From positions 720,950 through 784,949 of the forward strand of contig NZ_SMBY01000001.1 in the NCBI RefSeq assembly GCF_004342665.1: a DNA stretch of 64,000 nucleotides, in the 5' to 3' direction. The notes below the pieces were generated by a model that was not told where the DNA came from, did not search any database, and worked only from the letters and a program-made list of their open reading frames with translations. This document shows, in pieces, positions 30,487 through 39,732 of this stretch. Numbering within the stretch: position 1 is the stretch's first letter; each line of letters starts with the position of its first letter. Position numbers and translations under genes: made by a program. This stretch comes from Samsonia erythrinae. GTDB taxonomy: Bacteria > Pseudomonadota > Gammaproteobacteria > Enterobacterales > Enterobacteriaceae.

Positions 30487-30583
30487 CTGTATTCAGTTTT
30501 ATATTGTCAGCCAATGTGTAAGCGGATGTCGTATTTCTGGCCGATAACTGGCTGCATAAAGGGAGAGCGTTGAAATTCTGTAC

Positions 30584-31048
30584 ATGAAGAAGGATATGAC
30601 ACAACGCAAAGTCTATGCTCCGGTGCCCGTCATGGTTGCAGGGATTGCAATTATTGCTACCCGCCTTTTAGGAATGGTGCTGTTGGTATGGGAGTTGGGA
30701 CTGAGTGATTTGAGCGGCTGGATTGGCAGCAGTGCGAGGGCCTGGGATTCAACGCTGGTGTTGTTGTTATCTCTGGTTATCGTTGGCGTGGAAATCCGCT
30801 GCGGGTTTGCCGTACTGGCGGGGAGTAACCGGGGGCGATGGGGGTATGTGGCCTGTCAGGCCGTCGTGGCGAGTTATCTGCTGCTGGCGTCGCTCAGTGA
30901 GTTCATGCCGGCGATATTCCATATTTCAGGAGAGAACAATGCTGCCGTACTGCATCAGCTCCTGCTGCAAAAAATTCCGGATCTGCTGGTGATGGTTTTA
31001 CTGTTTCTGCCGCGACGCAGTAAACGTTTTTTTCTGCGTCAGAAATAG
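30584..31048 (+). CDS. ybjO: YbjO, inner-membrane protein (DUF2593)
   Basis: A 154-residue membrane protein with four predicted helices, orthologous to E. coli YbjO (162 residues) by position between potI and rlmC and by VAGIAIIATRLLGMVLL, ASYLLLASLSEFMPAIF and LLQKIPDLLVMVLLFLPRRSKRFF. Unknown function. A second in-frame ATG lies four codons in. Confidence 0.85.
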   Translation: MKKDMTQRKVYAPVPVMVAGIAIIATRLLGMVLLVWELGLSDLSGWIGSSARAWDSTLVLLLSLVIVGVEIRCGFAVLAGSNRGRWGYVACQAVVASYLLLASLSEFMPAIFHISGENNAAVLHQLLLQKIPDLLVMVLLFLPRRSKRFFLRQK

Positions 31049-31120
31049 CGCGTTCGATAGCCCTCCGTCAATCGCGCCGACGCGTCATACGCGGAAAAAT
31101 CGCAGTGCGGCGCGCGCGGG

Positions 31121-31129
31121 TGATATAAT
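31121..31129 (+). promoter_or_regulatory. Extended -10 promoter of rlmC
   Basis: TGATATAAT, a full extended -10 element (TGnTATAAT), lies 36 bp before the rlmC start. No good -35 is present, as expected for extended -10 promoters. Confidence 0.7.
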
Positions 31130-31164
31130 GCCTCATTCTGTATTTCTTAATAGTCAGACCGTTT

Positions 31165-32292
31165 ATGCATTGTGCCCGCTACAGCACAGGAGCTTGCCGT
31201 TCCTGCCAATGGTTGGAAAAAGCCTACCCCCAGCAATTATCTGATAAACAACAACATCTTGAAAATTTACTGCAACCGCACGCCGTCCAACGCTGGTTGC
31301 CGGTGCAGGTATCGATGCAGTCGGCGTTTCGTAATAAAGCCAAAATGGTGGTGAGCGGCAGCGTGGAGCGCCCACTGCTGGGGATGTTACAGCGTGATGG
31401 TACGGCGGTCGATCTCTGTGACTGTCCACTTTATCCGGCCAGCTTTGCCCCTGTCTTCGCGGTGCTGAAAACGTTTATCGCTCGCGCGGGATTGACGCCT
31501 TATCACGTGGCTCGCCGGCGCGGCGAGCTGAAATATCTGCTGTTGACGGAGAGTACGCAGCACGGCACGTTCATGCTGCGTTTTGTCCTGCGTTCGGAAA
31601 CCAAACTGACGCAGCTACGTGCCGCGTTGCCCTGGTTACAGCAGCGATTGCCGCAGCTTGAGGTGATATCCGCCAACATCCAGCCGGTGCATCAGGCGAT
31701 TATGGAAGGCAAAACGGAAATTATCCTGAGTGACGCTACCGCGTTAGCCGAGCGGCTTAATCAGGTGCCGCTGTATATCCGCCCGCAAAGTTTTTTCCAG
31801 ACGAACCCACAGGTGGCCGCCGCGCTGTATGCGACGGCGCGCGACTGGGTCGCAGAGTTGAACATTCGCAGTATGTGGGATCTGTTTTGCGGGGTTGGCG
31901 GGTTTGGGCTGCACTGCGCCTCACCCGAAATGCGTTTGACGGGGATCGAAATCAGCGCCGAGGCGATAGCCTGTGCGCGCCGCTCGGCGGATCAACTGGG
32001 GTTGACGCAGGTGGCGTTTCAGGCGCTGGATTCAACGCAGTTCGCCACAGGTAATGCGGAAATCCCCGATTTGGTGCTCGTTAACCCGCCGCGTCGCGGT
32101 ATCGGCAGTGAACTGTGCGCCTACCTGAGCCATATGGCGCCGGACTATATTCTCTACTCCAGTTGTAACGCCGAAAGCATGGCGAAAGATATGACGGAAC
32201 TGGCGAATTACCGCGCGCTGCGCGTGCAGCTGTTCGACATGTTCCCGCATACCGCGCACTATGAAGTGCTGACGTTATTGAAACGCGCTTGA
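31165..32292 (+). CDS. rlmC: 23S rRNA (uracil-747) C5-methyltransferase RlmC
   Basis: An SAM-dependent RNA methyltransferase (formerly RumB), 375 residues, that makes m5U747 in 23S rRNA. Cluster cysteines at 3, 11 and 14 plus one in LCDCPLYPA bind a 4Fe-4S cluster in the RumA family. The SAM-binding region is [16 protein letters not shown]; the catalytic Cys is in [12 protein letters not shown], with NPPRRG just before. The start at ATG 31165 keeps the N-terminal MHCARY. Confidence 0.96.
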   Translation: MHCARYSTGACRSCQWLEKAYPQQLSDKQQHLENLLQPHAVQRWLPVQVSMQSAFRNKAKMVVSGSVERPLLGMLQRDGTAVDLCDCPLYPASFAPVFAVLKTFIARAGLTPYHVARRRGELKYLLLTESTQHGTFMLRFVLRSETKLTQLRAALPWLQQRLPQLEVISANIQPVHQAIMEGKTEIILSDATALAERLNQVPLYIRPQSFFQTNPQVAAALYATARDWVAELNIRSMWDLFCGVGGFGLHCASPEMRLTGIEISAEAIACARRSADQLGLTQVAFQALDSTQFATGNAEIPDLVLVNPPRRGIGSELCAYLSHMAPDYILYSSCNAESMAKDMTELANYRALRVQLFDMFPHTAHYEVLTLLKRA

Positions 32293-32463
32293 TAAGCGAT
32301 AACTATATGTAATAAAAAATATCTTGGTGGCAATTTACTACGTTGTTGTATCCATGTTCGAAAGTGTGAACGTTTCGGGCGTGTCAATTCTGGTGCTTTT
32401 CTATGATTTCATCACACGTCCGACAAGAAGCGCTCAATTGCCGCAGCTCCTTGACCACTGGCT

Positions 32464-32615
32464 TTTAGCGTGAATTGCGCTGCTGCGCGGTGCCTTCGGT
32501 GATCGTTCCCGCTTTTCGAACCGCCAGTGACGCGTTCCCGAAGCGGCACTGTCTTTCGCGGCGTCCTGCCGCTCACTCGACGGTAACGATCACCTCAGCG
32601 CAATTTTTTACGCCT
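32464..32615. repeat. Imperfect inverted-repeat element of about 150 bp between rlmC and artJ
   Basis: The outer arms pair as AATTGCGCTG...GGTGATCGTT on the left (32473-32482, 32498-32507) with AACGATCACC...CAGCGCAATT on the right (32585-32605); the left arm carries an extra 15 bases. Inside are two more hairpins, CAGTG...CACTG (32525-32551) and GCGGC-GTCCT-GCCGC (32559-32573). The whole could fold into a branched, cloverleaf-like structure. No coding potential was recognised. It looks like a dispersed intergenic repeat of the ERIC/MITE sort but does not match ERIC as I know it, and I saw no second copy in this window. Confidence 0.5.
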
Positions 32616-32678
32616 GGACGACAAAAAGCGGCGTTATATGCATGATTTCATACGATATTACACCGCGCAGATGGAACC

Positions 32679-33410
32679 TTATTGCGGGAACCACTTGTCG
32701 TTGATGGTTTTATAAGTGCCGTCAGCTTTGATCGCCTCCAGCGCGTTATTCAATTTTTCCAGCAGTGCTTTATTATCAGGGCGAACGGCGATGCCCAATC
32801 CGGTGCCGAAGTATTCCGCGTCAGTCACGTGTTCACCAACCGTCGCCAGTTCAGGGTTCGTCTTAATCCATTCGTTGACGACAGCGGTATCACCGAATAC
32901 GCCGTCGATACGGCCATTCTTCAGATCCAGTACGGCATTCTGGTAGCTGTCATAAGAAACGGTTTTTATCTCAGGATGCTTGTCGTGCATGTATTTTTGG
33001 TGCGTGGTGCCGTTTTCCATCCCGATACGTTTCCCTTTCATCGCGGCAAAGTCGCTGAATTTCCCTTTTTGTGCGATAACCACGGCGGAGTTGGCGTAGT
33101 AGGGCTGGGTGAACGCCACCTGCTTGCTGCGCTCGGGCGTAATATCCATGCCGGAAATCACCGCGTCATAGCGGCGGAATTTCAGCGCCGGAATCAGGCT
33201 GTCAAACGCCTGATTGGTAAAGGTGCAGGTCGCCTGCATTTGCTGACACAAGGCTTTCGCCAGATCCATATCGAAACCCACGATTTCGTTGTTGGCATCC
33301 AGTGATTCAAAAGGCGGGTAGGTAGCTGATGACGCAAAACGGATGGTGTCTGCGGCGGCGGCGCTAAAGGCGAATCCTGCCAGTAATGTGGCGAGCACTA
33401 ACTTTTTCAT
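32679..33410 (-). CDS. artJ: Arginine-binding periplasmic protein ArtJ
   Basis: The arginine-specific binding protein of the Art ABC transporter, 243 residues (243 in E. coli). The signal peptide ends AFSAAAA then DTIRFASSATYPPF. Family 3 binding-protein features are FESLDANNEIVGFDMDLAKALC, FDSLIPALKFRRYDAVISGMDITPER and DGVFGDTAVVNEW. The frame opens at 33452; the ATG at 33410 has GGAG seven bases upstream. It is separated from artM by a terminator and preceded by tandem ARG boxes, so it is its own ArgR-controlled unit. Confidence 0.95.
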   Translation of the reverse strand: MKKLVLATLLAGFAFSAAAADTIRFASSATYPPFESLDANNEIVGFDMDLAKALCQQMQATCTFTNQAFDSLIPALKFRRYDAVISGMDITPERSKQVAFTQPYYANSAVVIAQKGKFSDFAAMKGKRIGMENGTTHQKYMHDKHPEIKTVSYDSYQNAVLDLKNGRIDGVFGDTAVVNEWIKTNPELATVGEHVTDAEYFGTGLGIAVRPDNKALLEKLNNALEAIKADGTYKTINDKWFPQ

Positions 33411-33604
33411 GGACCTGCTCCTGTCTGTTTTTTTATTGGGATATGCCGTCATATTTCAGGTTGTATGCGCGTTAGCTGGCGACGCAACACAGCGATATAT
33501 GTCCCGACTTGCCGTCCGACACTTCACGCTTTGTCATGAAACCCGAATGATTGGGATATTACTGCGCGGAAGGATTCCGGCGGAATGTGATTACTATGTC
33601 AGTT

Positions 33605-33643
33605 ATTGAATTTATATGCAATAAAAATGATTTGTTATTCGAT
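33605..33643. promoter_or_regulatory. Tandem ARG boxes (ArgR operator) upstream of artJ
   Basis: Box 1 (33605-33622) has the core TGAATTTATATGCA, a complete match to TGAAT-W4-ATKCA. After exactly three bases, box 2 (33626-33643) has the core TGATTTGTTATTCG with three mismatches. Two 18-bp boxes spaced by 3 bp is the normal ArgR hexamer target. Confidence 0.85.
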
Positions 33644-33672
33644 TTGCTGTTTTTTTATTACCCTGGCGGGTA

Positions 33673-33702
33673 ATAAAAAAGCAGGCTGGAAAACCTGCTT
33701 TT
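33673..33702 (-). terminator. Terminator of artPIQM
   Basis: On the minus strand AAAAGCAGG-N8-CCTGCTTTT (plus 33677-33702) followed by a U run, 23 bp beyond the artM stop. The symmetric A/T flanks would let it work in both directions. Confidence 0.85.
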
Positions 33703-33724
33703 ACATGGATAAGCGCCTGAAGGA

Positions 33725-34393
33725 TCAGTGACGACGTTCGAATATCAACGATCGGCTTTCAACCCAGCGCATTAACAGCGTCAGTAACCCATTGACACAC
33801 AAGTAGATAATTCCTGCCGCGCCAAACACCATCACATCGTAGGTTCTGCCGTACATCAGTTGGCTGTAGCCCATGACTTCCATCAGCGTGATGGTGTAAG
33901 CCAGTGAGGTACTCTTAAACACCAGCACCACTTCGTTTGAATAAGAAGAGAGCGCACGTTTAAACGCGAACGGCAGTAAAATACGCAATGTTTGCCGCTG
34001 GTTCATGCCCAGTGCGGCACAGGATTGCCACTGGCCGGCGGGAATCGCTTTTACCGCGCCGTAAAACAGTTGTGTCGTATAGGCCGCGCTGTTGAGCGCC
34101 AGCGCGACCATGGCGCATAGCCATGGCTGCGAGAGCAGATCCCACAGCCAGGGGATCTGCTGGATCGAGGTAAACTGACCGGGGCCATAGTAAATCAGGA
34201 AGATTTGTACCAGCAGCGGCGTGCCGGTAAACAGCGTGATATAGCCCTTCGCCAGCATCGATACGACAGGCGTTTTGAGCGTCAGTACGACGGTCAGCAG
34301 CAGCGACAGCGCCAGCGCGACGACGATGGAGACCGCGGTCAGTGTCAGGCTGGTATGCAGGCCTTTTAATAGCTCAGGTAAATAAGCGAGCAT
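33725..34393 (-). CDS. artM: Arginine ABC transporter permease ArtM
   Basis: A 222-residue inner-membrane permease (222 in E. coli) with about five helices. The HisM/GlnP-type docking loop reads QSCAALGMNQRQTLRILLPFAFKRAL. Last gene of artPIQM; its start overlaps the artQ stop by one base. Confidence 0.96.
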   Translation of the reverse strand: MLAYLPELLKGLHTSLTLTAVSIVVALALSLLLTVVLTLKTPVVSMLAKGYITLFTGTPLLVQIFLIYYGPGQFTSIQQIPWLWDLLSQPWLCAMVALALNSAAYTTQLFYGAVKAIPAGQWQSCAALGMNQRQTLRILLPFAFKRALSSYSNEVVLVFKSTSLAYTITLMEVMGYSQLMYGRTYDVMVFGAAGIIYLCVNGLLTLLMRWVESRSLIFERRH

Positions 34394-35109
34394 CAGGAAG
34401 GCCTCCGCTCAAAACGCGTGGTGCGCAGTTCAATGCGTTTCAGCACATATTGACTTAACAGCGTGATCACCAGATAAATGGCCGCGGCAATGACGTACCA
34501 GGTAAAGGGTTCCTGTGTCCGCGTGGCGATGCTTTTGGTTTGTAGCATGAGGTCGTTAACGCTAATCAGCGATACCAGCGCGGTGTCCTTCAGCAGCACC
34601 AGCCACTGATTGCCCAGCCCCGGCAAGGCGTGACGCCACATCTGCGGTATGATCAGGCGGAAGAAGATTGCGGATTGACGGAGTCCCAGCGCCTGCCCTG
34701 ATTCCCATTGTCCTTGAGGCACAGCCTTCAGCGCGCCGCGTAACGTTTGGGACGCGTAGGCTGCGTAGAGCAGCGCCAGCGCGATGACGCCACACAGGAA
34801 CGGGCTGACTTCAAACATGCCGATATCCAGTTTGACCGGGATCTGCACAATGAAGAGATCCAGCGTAAAACCATCTGCCAGCATCATCAGCAGTTGAGAA
34901 GAACCAAAATAGATAAACAGCACGACCAGAATTTCCGGCAGGCCGCGCAATATTGTCACCAGTGCGGTGCCCGTCCAGCTAACGGCTTTCCAGCGGACAG
35001 TTTCCCAAACGGCGAATAACATCGCCAGCGCCAGCCCAAGCAGCAGCGCACAAACAGCAAGGCCGACGGTCATCCCGGCGGCGCTTGCAAGAGGTTGAAG
35101 TTCAATCAT
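34393..35109 (-). CDS. artQ: Arginine ABC transporter permease ArtQ
   Basis: A 238-residue inner-membrane permease (238 in E. coli), conserved from [25 protein letters not shown] onward, with the docking loop [28 protein letters not shown]. Pairs with ArtM. It starts 11 bp after artI. Confidence 0.97.
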   Translation of the reverse strand: MIELQPLASAAGMTVGLAVCALLLGLALAMLFAVWETVRWKAVSWTGTALVTILRGLPEILVVLFIYFGSSQLLMMLADGFTLDLFIVQIPVKLDIGMFEVSPFLCGVIALALLYAAYASQTLRGALKAVPQGQWESGQALGLRQSAIFFRLIIPQMWRHALPGLGNQWLVLLKDTALVSLISVNDLMLQTKSIATRTQEPFTWYVIAAAIYLVITLLSQYVLKRIELRTTRFERRPS

Positions 35110-35120
35110 TTAGCGTCAGA

Positions 35121-35852
35121 TTATTGCTGGAACCATTTTTTGTAGATGGTCTCATAAGTCCCATCCTGTTTGATTTTATTGAGCGCGTCGTTGAATTTTT
35201 TCAACAGCTCGTCATTGTTCTGCCGAACGGCAATCCCTAAACCGATGCCGAAGTAACCTTTATCCGTCACGTTCTGACCAACGGTTGTCAGCGTATCGTT
35301 TTGTTTCAGCCATTCGTTGACCACGGCGGTATCACCGAAAACGGCATCCAGACGGCCATTTTTCAGATCCAGCACCGCATTCGGGTAGCTGTCATAAGGC
35401 ACGGTTTTGATATCGCTATGTTTTTCCATCAGGTACTTCTGATGGGTGGTACCGTTCTGTACGCCGACACGTTTTCCTGTCAGCGCGGCGATATCGGCTA
35501 CTTTCCCTTTCTGGGCAATAAACTGAGCGGAGTTGTCATAGTAAGGCTGAGTGAATGACACCTGTTGCTGACGTTCAGGCGTAATATCCATTCCCGCGAT
35601 GATCGCTTCGAAACGACGGAATTTCAGACCGGGGATCAGACTGTCGAAAGCCTGATTGCTGAACGTGCAGTTTGCCTGCATTTCTTTGCATAAAGCATTG
35701 GCCAGATCGATATCAAATCCCTGAATCTGGTTATTGGCATCGACAAATTCGAACGGCGGGTAGGAAGCTTCGGTCGCGAAACGGATAGTCTCTGCGGCGT
35801 TGGCAGAGGCGGCGCTGGCGGCGAATAAGGCAGCAACGATCAATTTTTTCAT
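35121..35852 (-). CDS. artI: Arginine/amino-acid periplasmic binding protein ArtI
   Basis: A 243-residue family 3 periplasmic binding protein, about 70 percent identical to the ArtJ of this window by eye, with a signal peptide ending ASANA then AETIRFATEASYPPFEF. It is second in artPIQM. In E. coli ArtI belongs to the Art system, but its preferred ligand is less clear than that of ArtJ. The frame opens at 35876; the ATG at 35852 has AGGAA at the right distance. Confidence 0.95.
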   Translation of the reverse strand: MKKLIVAALFAASAASANAAETIRFATEASYPPFEFVDANNQIQGFDIDLANALCKEMQANCTFSNQAFDSLIPGLKFRRFEAIIAGMDITPERQQQVSFTQPYYDNSAQFIAQKGKVADIAALTGKRVGVQNGTTHQKYLMEKHSDIKTVPYDSYPNAVLDLKNGRLDAVFGDTAVVNEWLKQNDTLTTVGQNVTDKGYFGIGLGIAVRQNNDELLKKFNDALNKIKQDGTYETIYKKWFQQ

Positions 35853-35872
35853 TGTCATTTTCCTGATAGTAA

Positions 35873-36601
35873 TCAATGTGATAAATAACCAGTGAATTCA
35901 GGGGTCTGCGGATGAGTAAAGTGCGTCGCGTCCCCTTGTTCAACGATGCGGCCGTTTTCCATATAAACCACCCGGCTGGCCGTTTTGCGGGCAAATTCGA
36001 CTTCATGGGTGACGATCACCTGAGTAATGCCAGTTTGCGACAATTCCCGGATGATATTGACGACCTGCGCGGTGATTTCTGGATCCAGCGCGGCGGTCGG
36101 TTCATCAAACAGTAAAACCTGCGGCTCCATCATCAGCGCGCGGGCAATGGCGACGCGCTGTTGCTGCCCGCCAGATAAATGCAGAGGGAAGCGATGGGCA
36201 AAATCATTCAGGCGCAGACGCGACAGCAGCTTGTCCGCCCTTGCTCTGGCGACCTCTTTACTCAGTCCCAGCACACGGCAGGGGGCTTCGATGAGATTTT
36301 GCACCACGGTCAGATGCGGCCACAAATTGTATTGCTGAAACACCATGCCGACATTCTGACGCAACTCACGGATCGCGCTGTCAGAGGGCACATGTTGAAA
36401 ATCAAACTGATTGCCGGCGATGGAAAGCTGACCGGAACGCGGCATTTCCAGCAGGTTAAGCACGCGAATCAGCGAGCTTTTTCCCGCGCCGCTGGGACCG
36501 AGCAGAACCAGCGTTTCGCCCGCAGGGCAATCGAGGGTGACATCAAAGAGTGCCTGATAGGTGCCGTAGAAACAGTTAATGCCGTTAAGTTGAATACTCA
36601 T
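35873..36601 (-). CDS. artP: Arginine ABC transporter ATP-binding protein ArtP
   Basis: A 242-residue ATPase (242 in E. coli). Walker [11 protein letters not shown]-loop [13 protein letters not shown], signature [14 protein letters not shown], Walker [13 protein letters not shown] and switch VTHEVEFA. The frame opens at 36622; ATG 36601 gives the E. coli start [13 protein letters not shown]. It is first in artPIQM, with ARG boxes 45-83 bp upstream. Confidence 0.97.
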   Translation of the reverse strand: MSIQLNGINCFYGTYQALFDVTLDCPAGETLVLLGPSGAGKSSLIRVLNLLEMPRSGQLSIAGNQFDFQHVPSDSAIRELRQNVGMVFQQYNLWPHLTVVQNLIEAPCRVLGLSKEVARARADKLLSRLRLNDFAHRFPLHLSGGQQQRVAIARALMMEPQVLLFDEPTAALDPEITAQVVNIIRELSQTGITQVIVTHEVEFARKTASRVVYMENGRIVEQGDATHFTHPQTPEFTGYLSH

Positions 36602-36645
36602 GCGTAAGAATTGAATAGACATTGATGCGGCAAATGTTAACGTCG

Positions 36646-36684
36646 GCAGAATAGTTATGCAATCACCGTGGGTTAAAATTTGCC
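36646..36684. promoter_or_regulatory. Tandem ARG boxes (ArgR operator) upstream of artP
   Basis: Core AGAATAGTTATGCA (36648-36661), two mismatches to the ARG box. With the standard 3-bp gap between 18-bp boxes comes TGGGTTAAAATTTG (36669-36682), 10 of 14 matches. The pair lies 45 bp before artP, where a promoter operator is expected. Confidence 0.7.
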
Positions 36685-36948
36685 AATAAGCGATTTATTG
36701 CTTAAATAATAGCACGAAATAACGAATTACGGCCTGACGCACGGTTCTCTCGCTCCCGCATGAGGGGCATTCAGCGTCTGACGGTGAGCGGTCTGGACTG
36801 CGGTACGGCTGTATGCGCCTTACGCCATAAACGGCTCCGCGGAGGCGAATATTCGCCGGGAATTGATTTGTTATCACACTATCGCTTACTTTTAACAGGC
36901 GACGACGCAATGTCCATTTTGCGTCAATAAACAGCACAGGAGAGAGGG
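36685..36948. other. Region between artP and ybjQ
   Basis: No gene recognised. It contains a perfect 14-bp palindrome, GGCGAATATTCGCC (36844-36857), and a hairpin GACGCAA-N8-TTGCGTC around 36905-36926, just before the ybjQ ribosome-binding site (GGAGAGAGGG). The palindrome is placed like an operator for ybjQ-amiD. Confidence 0.4.
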
Positions 36949-37272
36949 ATGCAATTATCCACTACACCAAATCTGGAAGGGTACGCCATTACGGAATATT
37001 GCGGCGTTGTGACCGGTGAGGCCATTCTGGGGGCCAACATCTTCCGTGATTTTTTTGCCGGTATCCGTGATGTCGTCGGTGGTCGCTCCGGCGCCTATGA
37101 GAAAGAGCTGCGCAAAGCGCGACAAATCGCGTTCAAAGAGTTACAGGAACAGGCTGAAGAGCTCGGCGCAAACGCGGTCGTGGGGATTGATATCGATTAC
37201 GAAACCGTTGGGAAAGATAGCAGCATGCTGATGGTGACGGTCAGTGGAACCGCGGTGAAAACACGCCGTTGA
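36949..37272 (+). CDS. ybjQ: YbjQ, UPF0145 family protein
   Basis: A 107-residue protein, the full length of E. coli YbjQ, with the characteristic [36 protein letters not shown] split here as [10 protein letters not shown] and [13 protein letters not shown], then [16 protein letters not shown]. The family forms homopentamers. It has been called heavy-metal-binding on weak grounds; the function is unknown. amiD begins 52 bp later, so the two are probably co-transcribed. Confidence 0.9.
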   Translation: MQLSTTPNLEGYAITEYCGVVTGEAILGANIFRDFFAGIRDVVGGRSGAYEKELRKARQIAFKELQEQAEELGANAVVGIDIDYETVGKDSSMLMVTVSGTAVKTRR

Positions 37273-37324
37273 TAGATACGATGACACACCGAAATAACGG
37301 ATCTGAATGCGCATTGGAGGCGTG

Positions 37325-38152
37325 ATGCTGAAATGGGCAGTCTGCATGGTTTTGGCGCTGTTGTCAGGCTGCCAGTCGTCGCCGTCATTGCAGGCGCAGC
37401 ATGACTATGTGTTGGAGACCGCGTTGGCGTCACGGGCGCAGGCGCCTCGGATCCGTTTTCTGATCGTTCACTATACCGCGGCAGATTTTACCTCTTCGTT
37501 AAATATCTTAACCGATGAGCACGTCAGCGCCCATTACCTTATTCCGGCTCATCCGCCATTAAATAAAGGGAAGCCGCTCGCCTGGCAACTGGTGCCGGAG
37601 TCGCAAACCGCCTGGCACGCTGGCGACAGTCGCTGGCGCGGCTTTAGCCAGTTAAACGGCACTTCGATTGGCATTGAACTTGAAAACGCGGGGTATCGGC
37701 GCACGCTAACGGGCTATCGTTGGGCGCCGTTCCCTGCGGCGCAAATAGAATTACTGACGATGATCGCCCGTAATGTGGTTGGGCGCTATCAGATTGCTCC
37801 GCAGAATGTTCTGGCACACAGCGATGTTGCGCCACTGCGTAAGCAGGATCCTGGCCCGCTGTTCCCGTGGCAGACGCTGGCACAGGCTGGGATTGGCGCC
37901 TGGCCGGATGCGCATCGCGTTACGTTTTATCTCAACGGACGACAACCGACGCAACCGGTGGATGAAACCATGCTGCTGGAAAAGCTGGCGCGGTACGGCT
38001 ATCCGGTACAGGACGCGATGACGACGCGGGAGAAGCGGCAGGTCATTGCCGCCTTCCAGATGCATTTCCGCCCGGCGAATTATCAGGGCTTTCCCGATGC
38101 GCAGAGCGAGGCGATTGCTGATGCGCTACTGGAGAAGTACGGCAGCCGCTAA
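37325..38152 (+). CDS. amiD: N-acetylmuramoyl-L-alanine amidase AmiD (lipoprotein)
   Basis: An outer-membrane lipoprotein amidase of 275 residues. It cleaves the MurNAc-L-Ala bond of peptidoglycan and muropeptides, including anhydro forms. The lipobox LLSGC places the mature N-terminal Cys at about 16, and the following Gln does not signal inner-membrane retention. The amidase_2 zinc ligands are a His in FLIVHYTA and His and Asp in [17 protein letters not shown] peptidoglycan-binding-like C-terminal domain follows from about 200. ATG 37325 has GGAGG upstream; an in-frame ATG at 37307 overlaps that site. It is convergent with ybjT, sharing the four bases CTAA. Confidence 0.94.
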   Translation: MLKWAVCMVLALLSGCQSSPSLQAQHDYVLETALASRAQAPRIRFLIVHYTAADFTSSLNILTDEHVSAHYLIPAHPPLNKGKPLAWQLVPESQTAWHAGDSRWRGFSQLNGTSIGIELENAGYRRTLTGYRWAPFPAAQIELLTMIARNVVGRYQIAPQNVLAHSDVAPLRKQDPGPLFPWQTLAQAGIGAWPDAHRVTFYLNGRQPTQPVDETMLLEKLARYGYPVQDAMTTREKRQVIAAFQMHFRPANYQGFPDAQSEAIADALLEKYGSR

Positions 38153-39585
38153 GCTGTTTCCTGCTCCGCCAGTGTTGCAATACGCGCCGCCATGCCGCGG
38201 AAGATAAAAAGATGAGCGGGCATCATTAAAAACCAGTAAACCAGCCCGTTGAACCCGGCGGGGTGCCAGCGTGCGCGGACATCCAGGGTTCGGTGATCGC
38301 CCTGGTCGGTAATGGTGAAATTGAGCTTTCCCAATCCCGGCGCTTTCATGCCGAACAGTAGCACCAATTGGCGCTGTGGTTTAATTGAAATCACCTTCCA
38401 GCCGTCAATCCGGTCGCCAATTTCCAGCGTCGGCCGATCGGGCCGACCATAAGTGACGCCGTTGCCGCAGAGGTCGTCCAGCCGGGCGCGAATATTCCAT
38501 AGCGTATTGGCGTAAAAATAGCCTTCTTTACCGCCAACCTGTTGAATCACTTGCCAGAGCGCCTGACTTGACGCAGTGGTCTTCAGCGTATGCCCCGCTT
38601 GCTTCGGGTAAAAACCGTATTCCGGCTTCCAGCGCGCGCGGACTTCCGTGTCATCGCCCCAGTCCGCCTGCTGGACGCTCTCCATTTCACTTTGCAGCGT
38701 GAGGCGAACGGCTTCATCAAAGCTAATCAGTCGTTGAGGGATCAGCGCCTGTAGTGCGCGGCCATCGGCCTGTAAGTCGTGTTTTAGCCCCTGAATCAAG
38801 GCGCGGGCGATGGAAGGGGAGACCGACGTTACAAGATGCAAAAACCAGACAGACGCAAGATGCGTCGGCATGGGGACAGGGATGAGCAGCCGGCGTTTCC
38901 CGCTGATATGGATGAACCGCTCGAACATGGTCTGGTAGCTGATGTACTCCGGCCCGGCGGCATCCATAATGCGGTTTTCCGTTGCGGGATGCTGTGCGAT
39001 GTCGATGAGGTAGACCAGTAGGTTCTCCAGCGCAATCGGCGATGATCGGGATCGCACCCAGCGCGGGGGCGTTAGCACGGGCAAGTTATAGACCATATCG
39101 CGCATGATCTCGAATGCGGCCGAACCGGCACCGATAATAATCCCCGCGCGCAGTTCCGTCACGGGAATGCCACTGCTGCGTAATACCTCGCCGGTGATCT
39201 GACGCGCCAGCATATGTGGCGAGGTGTCCTCTTTCGCCTGAAGCGCTCCCAGATAGATAATCTGTTTTACGCGGCTTGTTGCCAGCGCCAGCAGCAGATT
39301 CATGGCGGCCATACGTTCTCTGGCCACAAAATCGGCTCCATCCCCCATACTGTGTACCAAATAGTAGAGCGTTTCTGCTCCCCACAGGCCATCAGGCAGG
39401 CTTTCCGGCTGCGTGAGGTCAACCTGCTGGCATTCGACGCCGGGCCAATGCCGGGAGGCGAGAGACTCGATGTGCCGACCCGCGGCGATGATCCGGTTGC
39501 CTTGTTGACTTAATCTCTCGGTCAAATGACGGCCAATATAGCCAGTTGCGCCCAGAATCAGGATGGGGGCGGAAGGGGATGTCAT
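38149..39585 (-). CDS. ybjT: YbjT, NAD(P)-binding protein with DUF2867
   Basis: A 478-residue protein (476 in E. coli). The N-terminal extended-SDR/NmrA-like Rossmann domain has [11 protein letters not shown] and lacks an obvious YxxxK catalytic pair. The C-terminal DUF2867 domain (about 330-478) includes [12 protein letters not shown] and [14 protein letters not shown]. Possibly membrane-associated at the C-terminus. Function unknown. In E. coli ybjS lies between amiD and ybjT, and ltaE-poxB between ybjT and hcr; all three are absent here. The frame opens at a TTG at 39606; ATG 39585 fits the family. Confidence 0.9.
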   Translation of the reverse strand: MTSPSAPILILGATGYIGRHLTERLSQQGNRIIAAGRHIESLASRHWPGVECQQVDLTQPESLPDGLWGAETLYYLVHSMGDGADFVARERMAAMNLLLALATSRVKQIIYLGALQAKEDTSPHMLARQITGEVLRSSGIPVTELRAGIIIGAGSAAFEIMRDMVYNLPVLTPPRWVRSRSSPIALENLLVYLIDIAQHPATENRIMDAAGPEYISYQTMFERFIHISGKRRLLIPVPMPTHLASVWFLHLVTSVSPSIARALIQGLKHDLQADGRALQALIPQRLISFDEAVRLTLQSEMESVQQADWGDDTEVRARWKPEYGFYPKQAGHTLKTTASSQALWQVIQQVGGKEGYFYANTLWNIRARLDDLCGNGVTYGRPDRPTLEIGDRIDGWKVISIKPQRQLVLLFGMKAPGLGKLNFTITDQGDHRTLDVRARWHPAGFNGLVYWFLMMPAHLFIFRGMAARIATLAEQETA

Positions 39586-39682
39586 GCGCCAGCGGCTCCA
39601 CAGCAAAAAATAACCATGGCTTACTATAGCGGGGAAATGGCTAAAAGCGATGAAAAGCGCGTGTCAATTCATACCAACCTAA

Positions 39683-39709
39683 CTGCCCGATAGCCGCGCT
39701 ACCGGGCAG
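39683..39709 (-). terminator. Hairpin downstream of hcr
   Basis: CTGCCCG...CGGGCAG (39683-39689 and 39703-39709) with an inner TAGC/GCTA pairing: a strong stem 24 bp beyond the hcr stop. No U run follows, so termination is uncertain. Confidence 0.5.
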
Positions 39710-39732
39710 AAGGGGGGTAAAACGCAGGCGTA

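Noticed and set aside
30430-30573. Two small overlapping frames after potI
   Set aside because: They span the potI terminator and have no ribosome-binding site or similarity.
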